DNA of 64,000 nucleotides from Ralstonia sp. SET104 (GTDB taxonomy: Bacteria > Pseudomonadota > Gammaproteobacteria > Burkholderiales > Burkholderiaceae). Position numbers and translations under genes: made by a program. Location of the stretch: contig NZ_BHVX01000008.1 of NCBI RefSeq assembly GCF_003851545.1, positions 1 through 64,000 on the forward strand, written 5' to 3'. The notes under the pieces are model-generated. The model searched no databases and was not told where the DNA came from. It was given only the letters and a program-made list of their open reading frames with translations. Below, piece after piece: positions 21,366 through 29,590 of this stretch. Positions within the stretch are counted from its first letter, which is position 1. Each line of letters opens with the position of its first letter.

Positions 21366-22370
21366 TTAACGCCGCAGCCAGGGCACCCGGGCCGCGATCT
21401 CGCCCATGATGCCGCGGCGGAAGGTCAGCACGCAGATCACGAAGATCGCGCCCGTGACCGTGGTGACCGATTCGCCGAGGATGTTGAAGCCGTCGATGCC
21501 GGTCGCGCCCGCCAGGAAGGCGCCGATATCGCCGAGCTTGTTTTCCAGCGCGATCACGAGCGCCGCACCCAACAGCGGGCCCGACAGAATACCCAGGCCG
21601 CCCACCAGCGTCATCAGGATGACGGAGCCCGACATCGACCAGTGCACGTCCGTCAGCGTCTCAAAACCGAGCACGAGGGTCTTGAGCGAACCCGCCAGGC
21701 CGGTGAGCGCGGCTGACAGCACGAAGGCCAGCAGCTTGAAGCGGTCGGTGTCGTAGCCGAGGGACGTGGCGCGCGGCTCGTTCTCCTTGATGGCCTTGAG
21801 GATCTGCCCGAACGGCGAGTGAATCGTGCGCACGATCAGCAGGAAAGCCAGCGCGACGATGACGAGCACCACGTAATACAGCGTCAGGTCGGACGACAGA
21901 TCCAGCACGCCGAACAGCTTGCCGCGCGGCACGCCTTGCAGGCCGTCTTCACCGCCCGTGACCGGCGCCTGCAGGCAGAAGAAGTACAGCATCTGCGCCA
22001 GCGCCAGCGTGATCATCGCAAAGTAGATGCCCTGGCGGCGGATGGCCAGCAGGCCGACGATCAGGCCGATGAACGCGCCCGCCGCGGTGCCAGCCAGCAA
22101 GCCAAGCTCCGGCGTGACATGCAGGTCGCGCATCATGTAGCCGGCCACGTAGCCGGCGCCACCAAAGAATGCCGCGTGCCCGAACGACAGCAGCCCGGTG
22201 TAACCCAGCAGCAGGTTGAAGGCCGACGCAAACAGCGCGAAGCACAGCAGCTTGGCAACAAACACCGGATACGCGCCCACCAGCGGCGCGGCAATCAGCG
22301 CCACCAACAGCAAGCCGTACAGGACGTATTTGAGGGAAGAAGAGTTGGTCATGTTGGCTGCGCCGCTCAT
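21366..22370 (-). CDS. livM: Branched-chain amino-acid-type ABC transporter permease LivM
   Basis: This 334-aa inner-membrane permease of the LivM group has about 9-10 helices. The family signatures FNLLLGYTGLLSFGHAAFFG and FGQILKAIKENEPRATSLGY (the cytoplasmic coupling loop) are present. Its ATG overlaps the livH stop by 4 bp (ATGA), so the two permease subunits are translationally coupled. It is the last gene of livG-livF-SBP-livH-livM. Confidence 0.9.
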   Translation of the reverse strand: MSGAANMTNSSSLKYVLYGLLLVALIAAPLVGAYPVFVAKLLCFALFASAFNLLLGYTGLLSFGHAAFFGGAGYVAGYMMRDLHVTPELGLLAGTAAGAFIGLIVGLLAIRRQGIYFAMITLALAQMLYFFCLQAPVTGGEDGLQGVPRGKLFGVLDLSSDLTLYYVVLVIVALAFLLIVRTIHSPFGQILKAIKENEPRATSLGYDTDRFKLLAFVLSAALTGLAGSLKTLVLGFETLTDVHWSMSGSVILMTLVGGLGILSGPLLGAALVIALENKLGDIGAFLAGATGIDGFNILGESVTTVTGAIFVICVLTFRRGIMGEIAARVPWLRR

Positions 22371-23251
22371 TTCTCTTTACCGAACAGGCCCGCCGGACGC
22401 ACCAGCAGCACCAGCACCATGATCACGAACACCACGGTGGCCGACGCCTGTGGATAAAACACCTTGGTCAGCCCTTCGATCACGCCCAGGCCCAGCCCAG
22501 TGACGATCGAGCCGAGAATCGACCCCATCCCGCCGATCACGACCACCGCAAACACGGTGATGATCATGCTCTGCCCCATCAACGGCGAGATCTGGATGAC
22601 TGGCGCCGCCAGCACGCCCGCAAACGCCGCCAGTGCCACGCCAAAGCCGTAGGTCAGCGTGACCATGAGCGGCACGTTCACGCCAAAGGCTTCCACCAGT
22701 TTCGGGTTCTCGGTACCGGCGCGCAGGTACGCGCCCAGCTTGGTCTTCTCGATCATGAACCACGTGGCGAAGCACACCAGTAGCGAGGCCACCACCACCC
22801 ACGCGCGATAGTTGGGCAGCATCATGAAGCCCAGGTCGGTCGCGCCCTGCAGCAGCTCGGGCGTGTCATACGGCAGGCCGGACACGCCATAGATGGCGCG
22901 GAACACACCCTCGATGACAAGCGTCACGCCCAGCGTGAGCAGCAGGCCATAGAGGTGGTCGAGCTTGTAGATGAAGCGCAGCAGCGTGCGTTCGATCACC
23001 ACGCCCAGCAGGCCGATCACCAGCGGCGAGAGCACCAGCATCGCCCAGTACGGCACGCCCAGATACGAGAACCCCATCCACGTGAGCACCGCGCCCAGCA
23101 TGAACAGCGCACCGTGCGCAAAATTGATGACGTTGAGCAGCCCGAAGATGACCGCAAGGCCCAGGCTCAACATCGCATAAAAGGAACCGTTGACCAGACC
23201 CAGCAGCAACTGGCTGAGCATGGCCGGTAGCGGAACGCCGAAGATTTCCAT
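22367..23251 (-). CDS. livH: Branched-chain amino-acid-type ABC transporter permease LivH
   Basis: This 294-aa permease of the LivH group is all hydrophobic helices. The conserved LGLAVIFGLLNVINFAHGA lies near residues 30-48 and the coupling loop RAGTENPKLVEAFGVNV at about 175-190. It pairs with LivM to form the membrane channel. It is separated from the binding-protein gene by an 80-bp gap. Confidence 0.9.
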   Translation of the reverse strand: MEIFGVPLPAMLSQLLLGLVNGSFYAMLSLGLAVIFGLLNVINFAHGALFMLGAVLTWMGFSYLGVPYWAMLVLSPLVIGLLGVVIERTLLRFIYKLDHLYGLLLTLGVTLVIEGVFRAIYGVSGLPYDTPELLQGATDLGFMMLPNYRAWVVVASLLVCFATWFMIEKTKLGAYLRAGTENPKLVEAFGVNVPLMVTLTYGFGVALAAFAGVLAAPVIQISPLMGQSMIITVFAVVVIGGMGSILGSIVTGLGLGVIEGLTKVFYPQASATVVFVIMVLVLLVRPAGLFGKEK

Positions 23252-23331
23252 CGCGGTCAGAGAAAGAACGCCAACACAACATTGACGGCGCCGCCGCCCA
23301 CACGGGCAGCGGCGCCGGATTGCCTACGCTT

Positions 23332-24540
23332 TTACTTCTTCATCAGCGAGCACTTGGACTCGGCCGGCGTGGTGAACGCCTGCTCCCCCGGAATGGTCGC
23401 CACGACCTTCAGGTAATCCCACGGCTTCTTCGACTCGGCCGGGGTCTTCACCTGCAGCAGATACATATCGTGGATGCCGCGCCCGTCCTGGCGGATATAG
23501 CCCTTGGTGTAGAAGTCGTCGATCTTGGTCTTCTTGAGCTGCGCGATCACCTTGTCCGGGTCGTCCGTGCCGGCAGCGGCAACCGCCTTGATGTAGTTCG
23601 ACACGGCCGAATAGTCGGCGGCCTGCAGGCTGCTCGGCATCTTCTTCATCTTCGAGAAGTAGCGGTTGGCGAACTTGCGGCTGGCGTCGTTCATGTCCCA
23701 GTACCAGCTATCGGTCATCAGCAGGCCTTCGGCCGTTTGCAGGCCAAGGCTGTGCACGTCATTGATGAACATCAGCAGGCCGGCGATCTTCATCGACTTG
23801 GTGATGCCGAATTCCTTGGCCGCCTTGATCGAGTTGATCGTGTCACCGCCGGCGTTGGCCAGACCCAGGATCTGCGCCTTGGACGACTGTGCCTGCAGCA
23901 GATACGACGAGAAGTCCGACGCCGACAGCGGATGCTTGACCGAACCCACCACCGTGCCGCCGTTAGCCTTGACCACGGCCGTGGTGTCGTTCTCCAGCGA
24001 GTGGCCGAAGGCGTAATCGGCCGTCAGGAAGAACCACGACTTGCCGCCCTGCTTGACCACCGCGCTGCCGGTGCCCTTGGCCAGCGCCACCGTGTCATAC
24101 GCGTAGTGGATCGTATATGGCGTGCACTCTTCGTTGGTCAGGCGCGCCGTACCGGCACCGATGTCGATGAACACGCGCTTCTTCTCCGAAGCCACCTTGT
24201 TCATGGCAAGGCCCGTGGCGGAGTTCGTGCCGCCCAGCAGCATGTCCAGACCTTGCTGGTCCATCCACTCGCGCGCCTTGGAAGCGGCAATGTCAGCCTT
24301 GTTCTGGTGATCGGCCGTGACCAGTTCAATCGGCTTGCCGAGCACCTTGCCGCCCGCATCCTCGATCGCCATCTTCACTGCTTCGACGCCGCCCTGCCCG
24401 TCGATGTCGGCATACAGACCGGAGAGATCGGTGATGTAGCCGATCTTCACCTTGTCGCCGCTCACCTGCGCATGCACGCCGAATGCCGCCGCGCCCAGTC
24501 CTACCGCCATCAATGCACCAGCCAGCTTCTTGAGTGTCAT
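23332..24540 (-). CDS. ABC transporter substrate-binding protein of the liv-type operon
   Basis: This 402-aa periplasmic binding protein has a signal peptide (residues 1-24, ending GVHA). The Peripla_BP_6 fold then starts GDKVKIGYITDLSGLYADIDGQGG. The start at 24540 is supported by AGGAGATGAGACC. Being in the middle of the operon it gives the transporter its specificity. The family is broad (branched-chain amino acids, aromatic acids, amides), and sequence alone does not say which. Confidence 0.88.
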   Translation of the reverse strand: MTLKKLAGALMAVGLGAAAFGVHAQVSGDKVKIGYITDLSGLYADIDGQGGVEAVKMAIEDAGGKVLGKPIELVTADHQNKADIAASKAREWMDQQGLDMLLGGTNSATGLAMNKVASEKKRVFIDIGAGTARLTNEECTPYTIHYAYDTVALAKGTGSAVVKQGGKSWFFLTADYAFGHSLENDTTAVVKANGGTVVGSVKHPLSASDFSSYLLQAQSSKAQILGLANAGGDTINSIKAAKEFGITKSMKIAGLLMFINDVHSLGLQTAEGLLMTDSWYWDMNDASRKFANRYFSKMKKMPSSLQAADYSAVSNYIKAVAAAGTDDPDKVIAQLKKTKIDDFYTKGYIRQDGRGIHDMYLLQVKTPAESKKPWDYLKVVATIPGEQAFTTPAESKCSLMKK

Positions 24541-24615
24541 GGTCTCATCTCCTGTGTCGTGCGCGCCGCAGATCATGCTGGCGCATGGGTCTTGCAAACC
24601 AGTGGGGAAAACGTC

Positions 24616-25368
24616 TTAAACGCCGAGCAATTCGTGCAGCACCGGCATCTTGTCCTGCAACTGCGCCGCCTCGAAACGCTCAACGATGCGGCCGTGTTCC
24701 ATCACATAAAAGCGATCCGCCAGCGGCGCGGCAAAGCGGAAGTTCTGCTCCACCATCACCACCGTATAGCCACGCTTCTTGAGCATCAGGATCATGCGGG
24801 CCAGCGCCTGCACGATCACCGGGGCCAACCCCTCGGAAATCTCATCGAGCAGCAACAGGTTCGCACCGGTGCGCAGAATGCGCCCGACCGCCAGCATCTG
24901 CTGCTCGCCGCCTGACAGGCGCGTGCCCTGGCTCTGGCGGCGCTCGGCCAGGTTGGGGAACATCTCGTAGATCTCGCCGATGCTCATGCCGGCCGCATTG
25001 CCCCCCGCCGCGCTCTTGGCCACTTGCCCTTTCAGCACCGGCGGCAGCATCAGGTTCTCTTCGCACGACAGGCTGGAGAAAATGCCGCGCTCTTCCGGGC
25101 AATAGCCAATGCCGCAGTGGGCGATCCTGTGCGTGGGCAGGTCGATGGTCTCCACGCCCTGGCCGCTCGCGTCATGCACAACGATGGAGCCCTTGCGCGT
25201 GCCCACCAGGCCCATGATGGCGCGCAGCGTAGTGGTGCGGCCCGCGCCGTTGCGGCCGAGCAGCGTGACGACCTCGCCGCGGTTCACGGTCAGGTCAACA
25301 CCATGCAGAATGTGCGATTCACCGTACCAGGCGTGCAGGTCCTTGATCTGGAGCGCGGGCGTGCTCAT
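24616..25368 (-). CDS. livF: ABC transporter ATP-binding protein LivF, Walker A lysine replaced by arginine
   Basis: This 250-aa ATPase of the LivF group couples ATP hydrolysis to uptake by LivHM. The signature LSGGEQQM and Walker B LLLDEISEGL are normal, and the switch region MVEQN is present. The Walker A motif reads GRNGAGRTTT at about residues 39-48: the codon CGC gives Arg where nearly all ABC ATPases have the phosphate-binding Lys. LivG next to it has a normal GPNGAGKTT, so the pair may have only one fully competent site. The start at 25368 (MSTPALQIKDL) fits the family. Confidence 0.9.
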   Translation of the reverse strand: MSTPALQIKDLHAWYGESHILHGVDLTVNRGEVVTLLGRNGAGRTTTLRAIMGLVGTRKGSIVVHDASGQGVETIDLPTHRIAHCGIGYCPEERGIFSSLSCEENLMLPPVLKGQVAKSAAGGNAAGMSIGEIYEMFPNLAERRQSQGTRLSGGEQQMLAVGRILRTGANLLLLDEISEGLAPVIVQALARMILMLKKRGYTVVMVEQNFRFAAPLADRFYVMEHGRIVERFEAAQLQDKMPVLHELLGV

Positions 25369-25454
25369 GCAGTGTTCTCGTGTGTTCGGGTCTAGCGTTC
25401 GGGTGACACAGCGTACGGCCGCGTCGCATGATCGATCAGCGTCGATCCGTGGCC

Positions 25455-26225
25455 TCAATGGCCTTCCAGCGCCGCATCGGCGGTGCCCATGTAGGCTTCC
25501 ATCACCTGCGGGTTCTTCGAGACGTCTTCGTACGGGCCTTCGGCCAGAATCTGGCCACGCTGCAGCACCGTGATCTTGTCGGCAATGGACGAGACCACGT
25601 TCATGTTGTGTTCGACCATCAGGATCGTGCGGCCCTGCGCGACACGCTTGATCAGCTCCGTCACGCGGTCCACATCTTCGTGGCCCATGCCTTGCGTGGG
25701 CTCGTCGAGCAGCATGAGCTCGGGCTCCATCGCCAGCGTGGTGGCAATCTCCAACGCGCGCTTGCGGCCGTAGGGCAGCTCCACCGTCACGGTGTGCGCG
25801 AACTGCGTCAGGCCCACTTGTTCGAGCAGCTCCATCGCGCGCGCATTCAACGTGTTGAGCGACTGCTCGCTGCGCCAGAACGCATACGCCGTACCCAGTT
25901 GGCGCTGCAGGCCCACGCGAACGTTTTCCATCACGGTTAGATGGGGAAACACAGCGGAGATCTGGAACGAGCGGATCACACCGCGGCGCGCAATCTGTGC
26001 CGGCTTTTCCGAGGTGATATCGCCGCCGTTGAACAGAATCGTGCCGCGCGTGGGCACCAGGAATTTGGTCAGCAGATTGAAGCAGGTCGTCTTGCCGGCG
26101 CCGTTCGGGCCAATGAGCGCGTGGATGGACCCGCGCTGCACACGCAGGTTGACGTCGGACACGGCGGTAAAGCCTTTGAAGGCTTTAGTCAGTCCGCGCG
26201 TTTCGAGAATGATGTCCTGCGCCAT
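25455..26225 (-). CDS. livG: ABC transporter ATP-binding protein LivG
   Basis: This 256-aa ATPase of the LivG group has Walker A GPNGAGKTT (about residues 38-46). The signature is replaced by LPYGRKRALEIA, as is usual for LivG. Walker B is LMLLDEPTQGM. The ATG at 26225 is preceded by AGAGGGAATC. It is the first gene of the liv-type operon and carries the normal Walker A that its partner LivF lacks. Confidence 0.92.
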   Translation of the reverse strand: MAQDIILETRGLTKAFKGFTAVSDVNLRVQRGSIHALIGPNGAGKTTCFNLLTKFLVPTRGTILFNGGDITSEKPAQIARRGVIRSFQISAVFPHLTVMENVRVGLQRQLGTAYAFWRSEQSLNTLNARAMELLEQVGLTQFAHTVTVELPYGRKRALEIATTLAMEPELMLLDEPTQGMGHEDVDRVTELIKRVAQGRTILMVEHNMNVVSSIADKITVLQRGQILAEGPYEDVSKNPQVMEAYMGTADAALEGH

Positions 26226-26376
26226 GATTCCCTCTTGTCTCCCGCCCTTTTTATGGTGCGGATGATTGTCAACGGCTGTTGCGTTGCAAAACATCGGGGT
26301 TTTTACCGAGACGATTACACCCCGCTTACGACCCCGAAACCCGCTCCCGTATTGGCTTTCCGGCTCGCCGGAGGGG

Positions 26377-26394
26377 GTTACGTAGAGTTACGTA
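26377..26394. promoter_or_regulatory. Tandem GTTACGTA repeat upstream of the liv-type operon
   Basis: GTTACGTA occurs twice at 10-bp spacing (26377-26384 and 26387-26394), in phase with one helical turn. It lies in the gap between livG (start 26225) and the GMC oxidoreductase stop, so it could bind an activator of the liv-type operon. The regulator is not identified. Confidence 0.4.
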
Positions 26395-26460
26395 TCGGGG
26401 CAATGCCGATTGCCTTGGGCAGTAGACACAGGCGCTGTGTCACGCCCATGTCATCAGCCA

Positions 26461-28095
26461 TCAAACCGCTACCGCCTCACCCCGCGCCCGCGCCTTGCGC
26501 GCGGCCCGAATCATCTCGCTCGCCTTCTCTGCAATCATGATCGTCGGCGAGTTGGTATTGCCCGAGGTAATCGTCGGCATGACCGACGCATCCACCACAC
26601 GCAAGCCCTCGATGCCGCGCACGCGCAGTTGCGCATCGACCACTGCGTTTGCATCATCGGCGCGGCCCATGCGGCAGGTGCCGACGGGGTGAAAGATGGT
26701 TGTGCCGATCTCCCCAGCGGCGCGGGCGAGTTCTTCGTCGGTCTGGAAGGCGACGCCGGGCAGATACTCTTCGGGCCTGTATTGCGCCAACGCAGGTTGC
26801 GCGACGATGCGGCGCGTGAGGCGCAGTGAATCGGCCGCAACCTTGCGGTCTTCCTCGGTCGACAGGTAATTCGGCGCGATGGCCGGTGCCGCAAACGGAT
26901 CGGCCGAGGTGACATGCACCGTGCCGCGCGAAGTCGGCCGCAGGTTACACACGCTGGCGGTAAACGCGTTGAACGCGTGCAGCGGATCGCCAAATTTGTC
27001 GAGCGACAGCGGCTGCACGTGGTACTCCACATCGGGCCGCGACACGTGCGGGTTGGAGCGCGCGAACACACCCAACTGCGACGGCGCCATGCTCATCGGC
27101 CCGCTCTGGTTGAACGCGTACTGCATGCCGATCAGCGCCTTGCCCCACCAGTTGGACGCACGCGTGTTGAGTGTCGGCACGCCGTTCACCTTGACCACGC
27201 TGCGCAGTTGCAGATGGTCCTGCAGGTTCTCGCCGACACCCGGCAGCGCCTGACGCACAGGGATACCGAGCGCCTGCAACCGCTCCGGCTGACCAATGCC
27301 TGCCAATTCCAGCAACTGCGGCGAGTTGATCGCGCCGGCCGAGAGAATCACCTCCTCGCGTGCGGCCACCGTGTAGTCCTGCCCCGCCCCGCGATACGTC
27401 ACGCCCGTACAGCGCTTGCCGTCAAACGTCAGCGCCCGCACTTGCGCACCCGTAACGATGGTCAGGTTCGGCCGCCGCGAAGCCGGGCGCAGAAAACCCT
27501 TGGCCGTGTTCCAGCGGATACCGCGTTTCTGGTTGACCTCGAAATAGCCGACGCCAAAGTTATCGCCGCGGTTGAAATCGTCCGTGCGCGGAATACCCGC
27601 CTGCACTGCAGCTTCGATGAAGGTTTCCAGCACCTGCCAGTGCAAACGCTGCGGCTCGACGCGCCATTCGCCATCGGCGCCGTGCCATGCGTTTGCGCCG
27701 CCGTGGTGGTTCTCGCTGGCCTTGAAAAGCGGCAGCACCGCATCCCACTTCCACGAATCATCACCGGCGATGGCGGCCCAGCCGTCGTAGTCTTCGCGCT
27801 GGCCGCGCATGTAGATCATGCCGTTGATCGACGAGCAACCACCCAGCACGCGACCACGCGGATAGCCAAGTGAGCGGCCATTCAGGCCGGGCTCTTCGCG
27901 TGTGCGATAGAGCCAGTCGGTGCGCGGGTTGCCAATGCAATACAGATAGCCGACAGGGATATGGATCCAGTGGTAATCGTCCTTGCCGCCGGCCTCCAGA
28001 AGCAGCACGGAGACGTCGGGATCGCGTGTCAGGCGGTTCGCCAGGACGCAGCCTGCGGAGCCTGCGCCAATGATGATGTAATCGTAGGTTTCCAT
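26461..28095 (-). CDS. GMC family FAD-dependent oxidoreductase (choline dehydrogenase-like)
   Basis: This 544-aa GMC oxidoreductase oxidises an alcohol to an aldehyde using FAD. The dinucleotide-binding GAGSAGCVLANRL is at residues 11-23. GMC signature 1 lies around GRVLGGCSSINGM (about 90-102), and signature 2 around GAINSPQLLELAGIG. The C-terminus has FHPVGTCRMG with the catalytic His region and TSGNTNSPTIMIAEKASEMI. The substrate may be choline, a long-chain or a polyethylene-glycol-type alcohol. The product of the downstream hydrolase gene is not an obvious partner. Confidence 0.9.
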   Translation of the reverse strand: METYDYIIIGAGSAGCVLANRLTRDPDVSVLLLEAGGKDDYHWIHIPVGYLYCIGNPRTDWLYRTREEPGLNGRSLGYPRGRVLGGCSSINGMIYMRGQREDYDGWAAIAGDDSWKWDAVLPLFKASENHHGGANAWHGADGEWRVEPQRLHWQVLETFIEAAVQAGIPRTDDFNRGDNFGVGYFEVNQKRGIRWNTAKGFLRPASRRPNLTIVTGAQVRALTFDGKRCTGVTYRGAGQDYTVAAREEVILSAGAINSPQLLELAGIGQPERLQALGIPVRQALPGVGENLQDHLQLRSVVKVNGVPTLNTRASNWWGKALIGMQYAFNQSGPMSMAPSQLGVFARSNPHVSRPDVEYHVQPLSLDKFGDPLHAFNAFTASVCNLRPTSRGTVHVTSADPFAAPAIAPNYLSTEEDRKVAADSLRLTRRIVAQPALAQYRPEEYLPGVAFQTDEELARAAGEIGTTIFHPVGTCRMGRADDANAVVDAQLRVRGIEGLRVVDASVMPTITSGNTNSPTIMIAEKASEMIRAARKARARGEAVAV

Positions 28096-28162
28096 GTCTC
28101 CGTGCTTCTTTTGCTTGGTGTTATTGGTTTTTATTCTTGTGGCGCAACCAACTCACTTCAAA

Positions 28163-29032
28163 TCAAATCTGCGACGCAAGCCACTCCGTCATCTTCCTGA
28201 ACACCTCACTGCGCATCGGTTCGGCTTCGTTGAAGATCTCGTGATAACCACTATCGAACCAGGCCAGCGTGCGTAACGCCTCCGGCGCGTTCGCATAAAA
28301 ATCGCGGCTGCCGGAAGGATCGACAATCGAATCGGCCCCACCGGCCATCAGCAGCATCGGCGCGTCCAGGCGCGGCGCATCCTGCTGCGCCTGCGTCATC
28401 GCATTGAGCATGAATTCAAGCAGCGATGCACTGATCGTGCCCTGCACCAGCGCATCTGCCCGATAGGCAGGCGCAACGCTGGGGTCGTGCGAGAGCTTGG
28501 CCGGGTCCACCGGATTGGGCACCGCCCACTTGGGCGCCAGCGCAGAGAGAATCCCGCGCACGAGCCCCGCCCCCGGTGGCAGCTTCACGCGCAGCGCGGG
28601 CGATGACAGCAGCACGCCGCGCACCGGCCGCATGCGCGCGGTAGTAAAGCGCGCGACGATCAACCCGCCCATGCTGTGCCCGAGCACGAACGGCGTCTCA
28701 TGCCATTCAGCGACAGCGGCGTCGATGATTTCTGCGAGGTCGGTCAGGTAGTTGTCTTGCGCGTCCAGCGCCATGCGCGGGCCGCCGCTCTTGCCGTGGC
28801 CGCGCAGGTCGAAGGCGCGCACACGCAGGCCAAGACCGGTGAGCACCTTGGCGACATGTGGATAGCGGCCGCTGTGTTCGGCCATGCCGTGAACGAGGAT
28901 GACGGTGCCGCGCGGTGCGCCAGCCTCGGGCGCGGGCAACCACGTGCGAACCAGCAATTCAGTGCCGTCCTTCATGCGCTGGCGGGTTTCCTGCGCATGC
29001 GGGGCGATGGCCTGAGCGGGGGCTTGCGTCAT
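28163..29032 (-). CDS. Alpha/beta hydrolase, monoacylglycerol lipase-like
   Basis: This 289-aa alpha/beta hydrolase has the nucleophile elbow GHSMGG (Ser120). The acid is in GGADSIVDP and the base in SGYHEIFNE, giving a complete Ser-Asp-His triad. The oxyanion region is VILVHGMAEHSGRY. The HGMAEH pattern matches the monoacylglycerol lipase/lysophospholipase group. No signal peptide is seen, so it is cytoplasmic. It shares direction with the oxidoreductase downstream, with a 67-bp gap. Confidence 0.87.
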   Translation of the reverse strand: MTQAPAQAIAPHAQETRQRMKDGTELLVRTWLPAPEAGAPRGTVILVHGMAEHSGRYPHVAKVLTGLGLRVRAFDLRGHGKSGGPRMALDAQDNYLTDLAEIIDAAVAEWHETPFVLGHSMGGLIVARFTTARMRPVRGVLLSSPALRVKLPPGAGLVRGILSALAPKWAVPNPVDPAKLSHDPSVAPAYRADALVQGTISASLLEFMLNAMTQAQQDAPRLDAPMLLMAGGADSIVDPSGSRDFYANAPEALRTLAWFDSGYHEIFNEAEPMRSEVFRKMTEWLASQI

Positions 29033-29107
29033 CGGCGTCTCCTCCTTGGGTTGCCAGATTGTGGCATAGACGCCGCCCGTCGCAATGCGTGGCGATAGAG
29101 CGCCCTG

Positions 29108-29590
29108 TCAGCGGCAGCGGGCGTCGCCGTCGGTGCCGCCGGTGCCGTCACCCTCCTCGCCGGCCACGCCTTGGAGGATGGGGCAATCGGGCCGGTCATC
29201 ACCGTAGCAGGCGTTGGCGAGTGTCATGAGCGTGTCGCGCATGTTTTGCAGCTCGCCGATCCGCGCGTCGAGATCAGCCACGTGGCGCAGGGTGACGGCC
29301 TTCACGTCAGCGCTGGCGCGTTCGCGATCATTCCACAGTGAAAGCAGCGTGCGAATCTCTTCCAGCGCGAAGCCCAGCGAACGCGATTTGTGGATAAAGC
29401 GCAGCACGTGCACCGCCCGCGCATCGTACATGCGGTAGTTGCCCTCGGTGCGCGGGCTGGGCGGCAGCAGGCCGATGCTCTCGTAGTAGCGGATCATCTT
29501 GGCCGACACGCCGCTGGCGCGGGCGGCCTCGCCAATACTCATTGCGCCAGGAATGGCGCCCTGATTGTCGATGAGATCGGTGCGCGTCAT
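29108..29590 (-). CDS. cueR: Copper-responsive MerR family regulator CueR
   Basis: This 160-aa MerR family protein has an N-terminal winged HTH (from [26 protein letters not shown]) and a dimerising helix. The metal loop has Cys128 and Cys136 in [12 protein letters not shown], the CueR pattern for Cu(I), Ag(I) or Au(I). The ATG overlaps the copA stop by 4 bp. An internal ATG at residue 17 would give the more usual length of about 144 aa. Two 19-bp-spacer promoters with the CueR dyad lie 2.2 kb upstream at copA and copZ. The C-terminal tail is Gly/Asp-rich and variable. Confidence 0.92.
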   Translation of the reverse strand: MTRTDLIDNQGAIPGAMSIGEAARASGVSAKMIRYYESIGLLPPSPRTEGNYRMYDARAVHVLRFIHKSRSLGFALEEIRTLLSLWNDRERASADVKAVTLRHVADLDARIGELQNMRDTLMTLANACYGDDRPDCPILQGVAGEEGDGTGGTDGDARCR

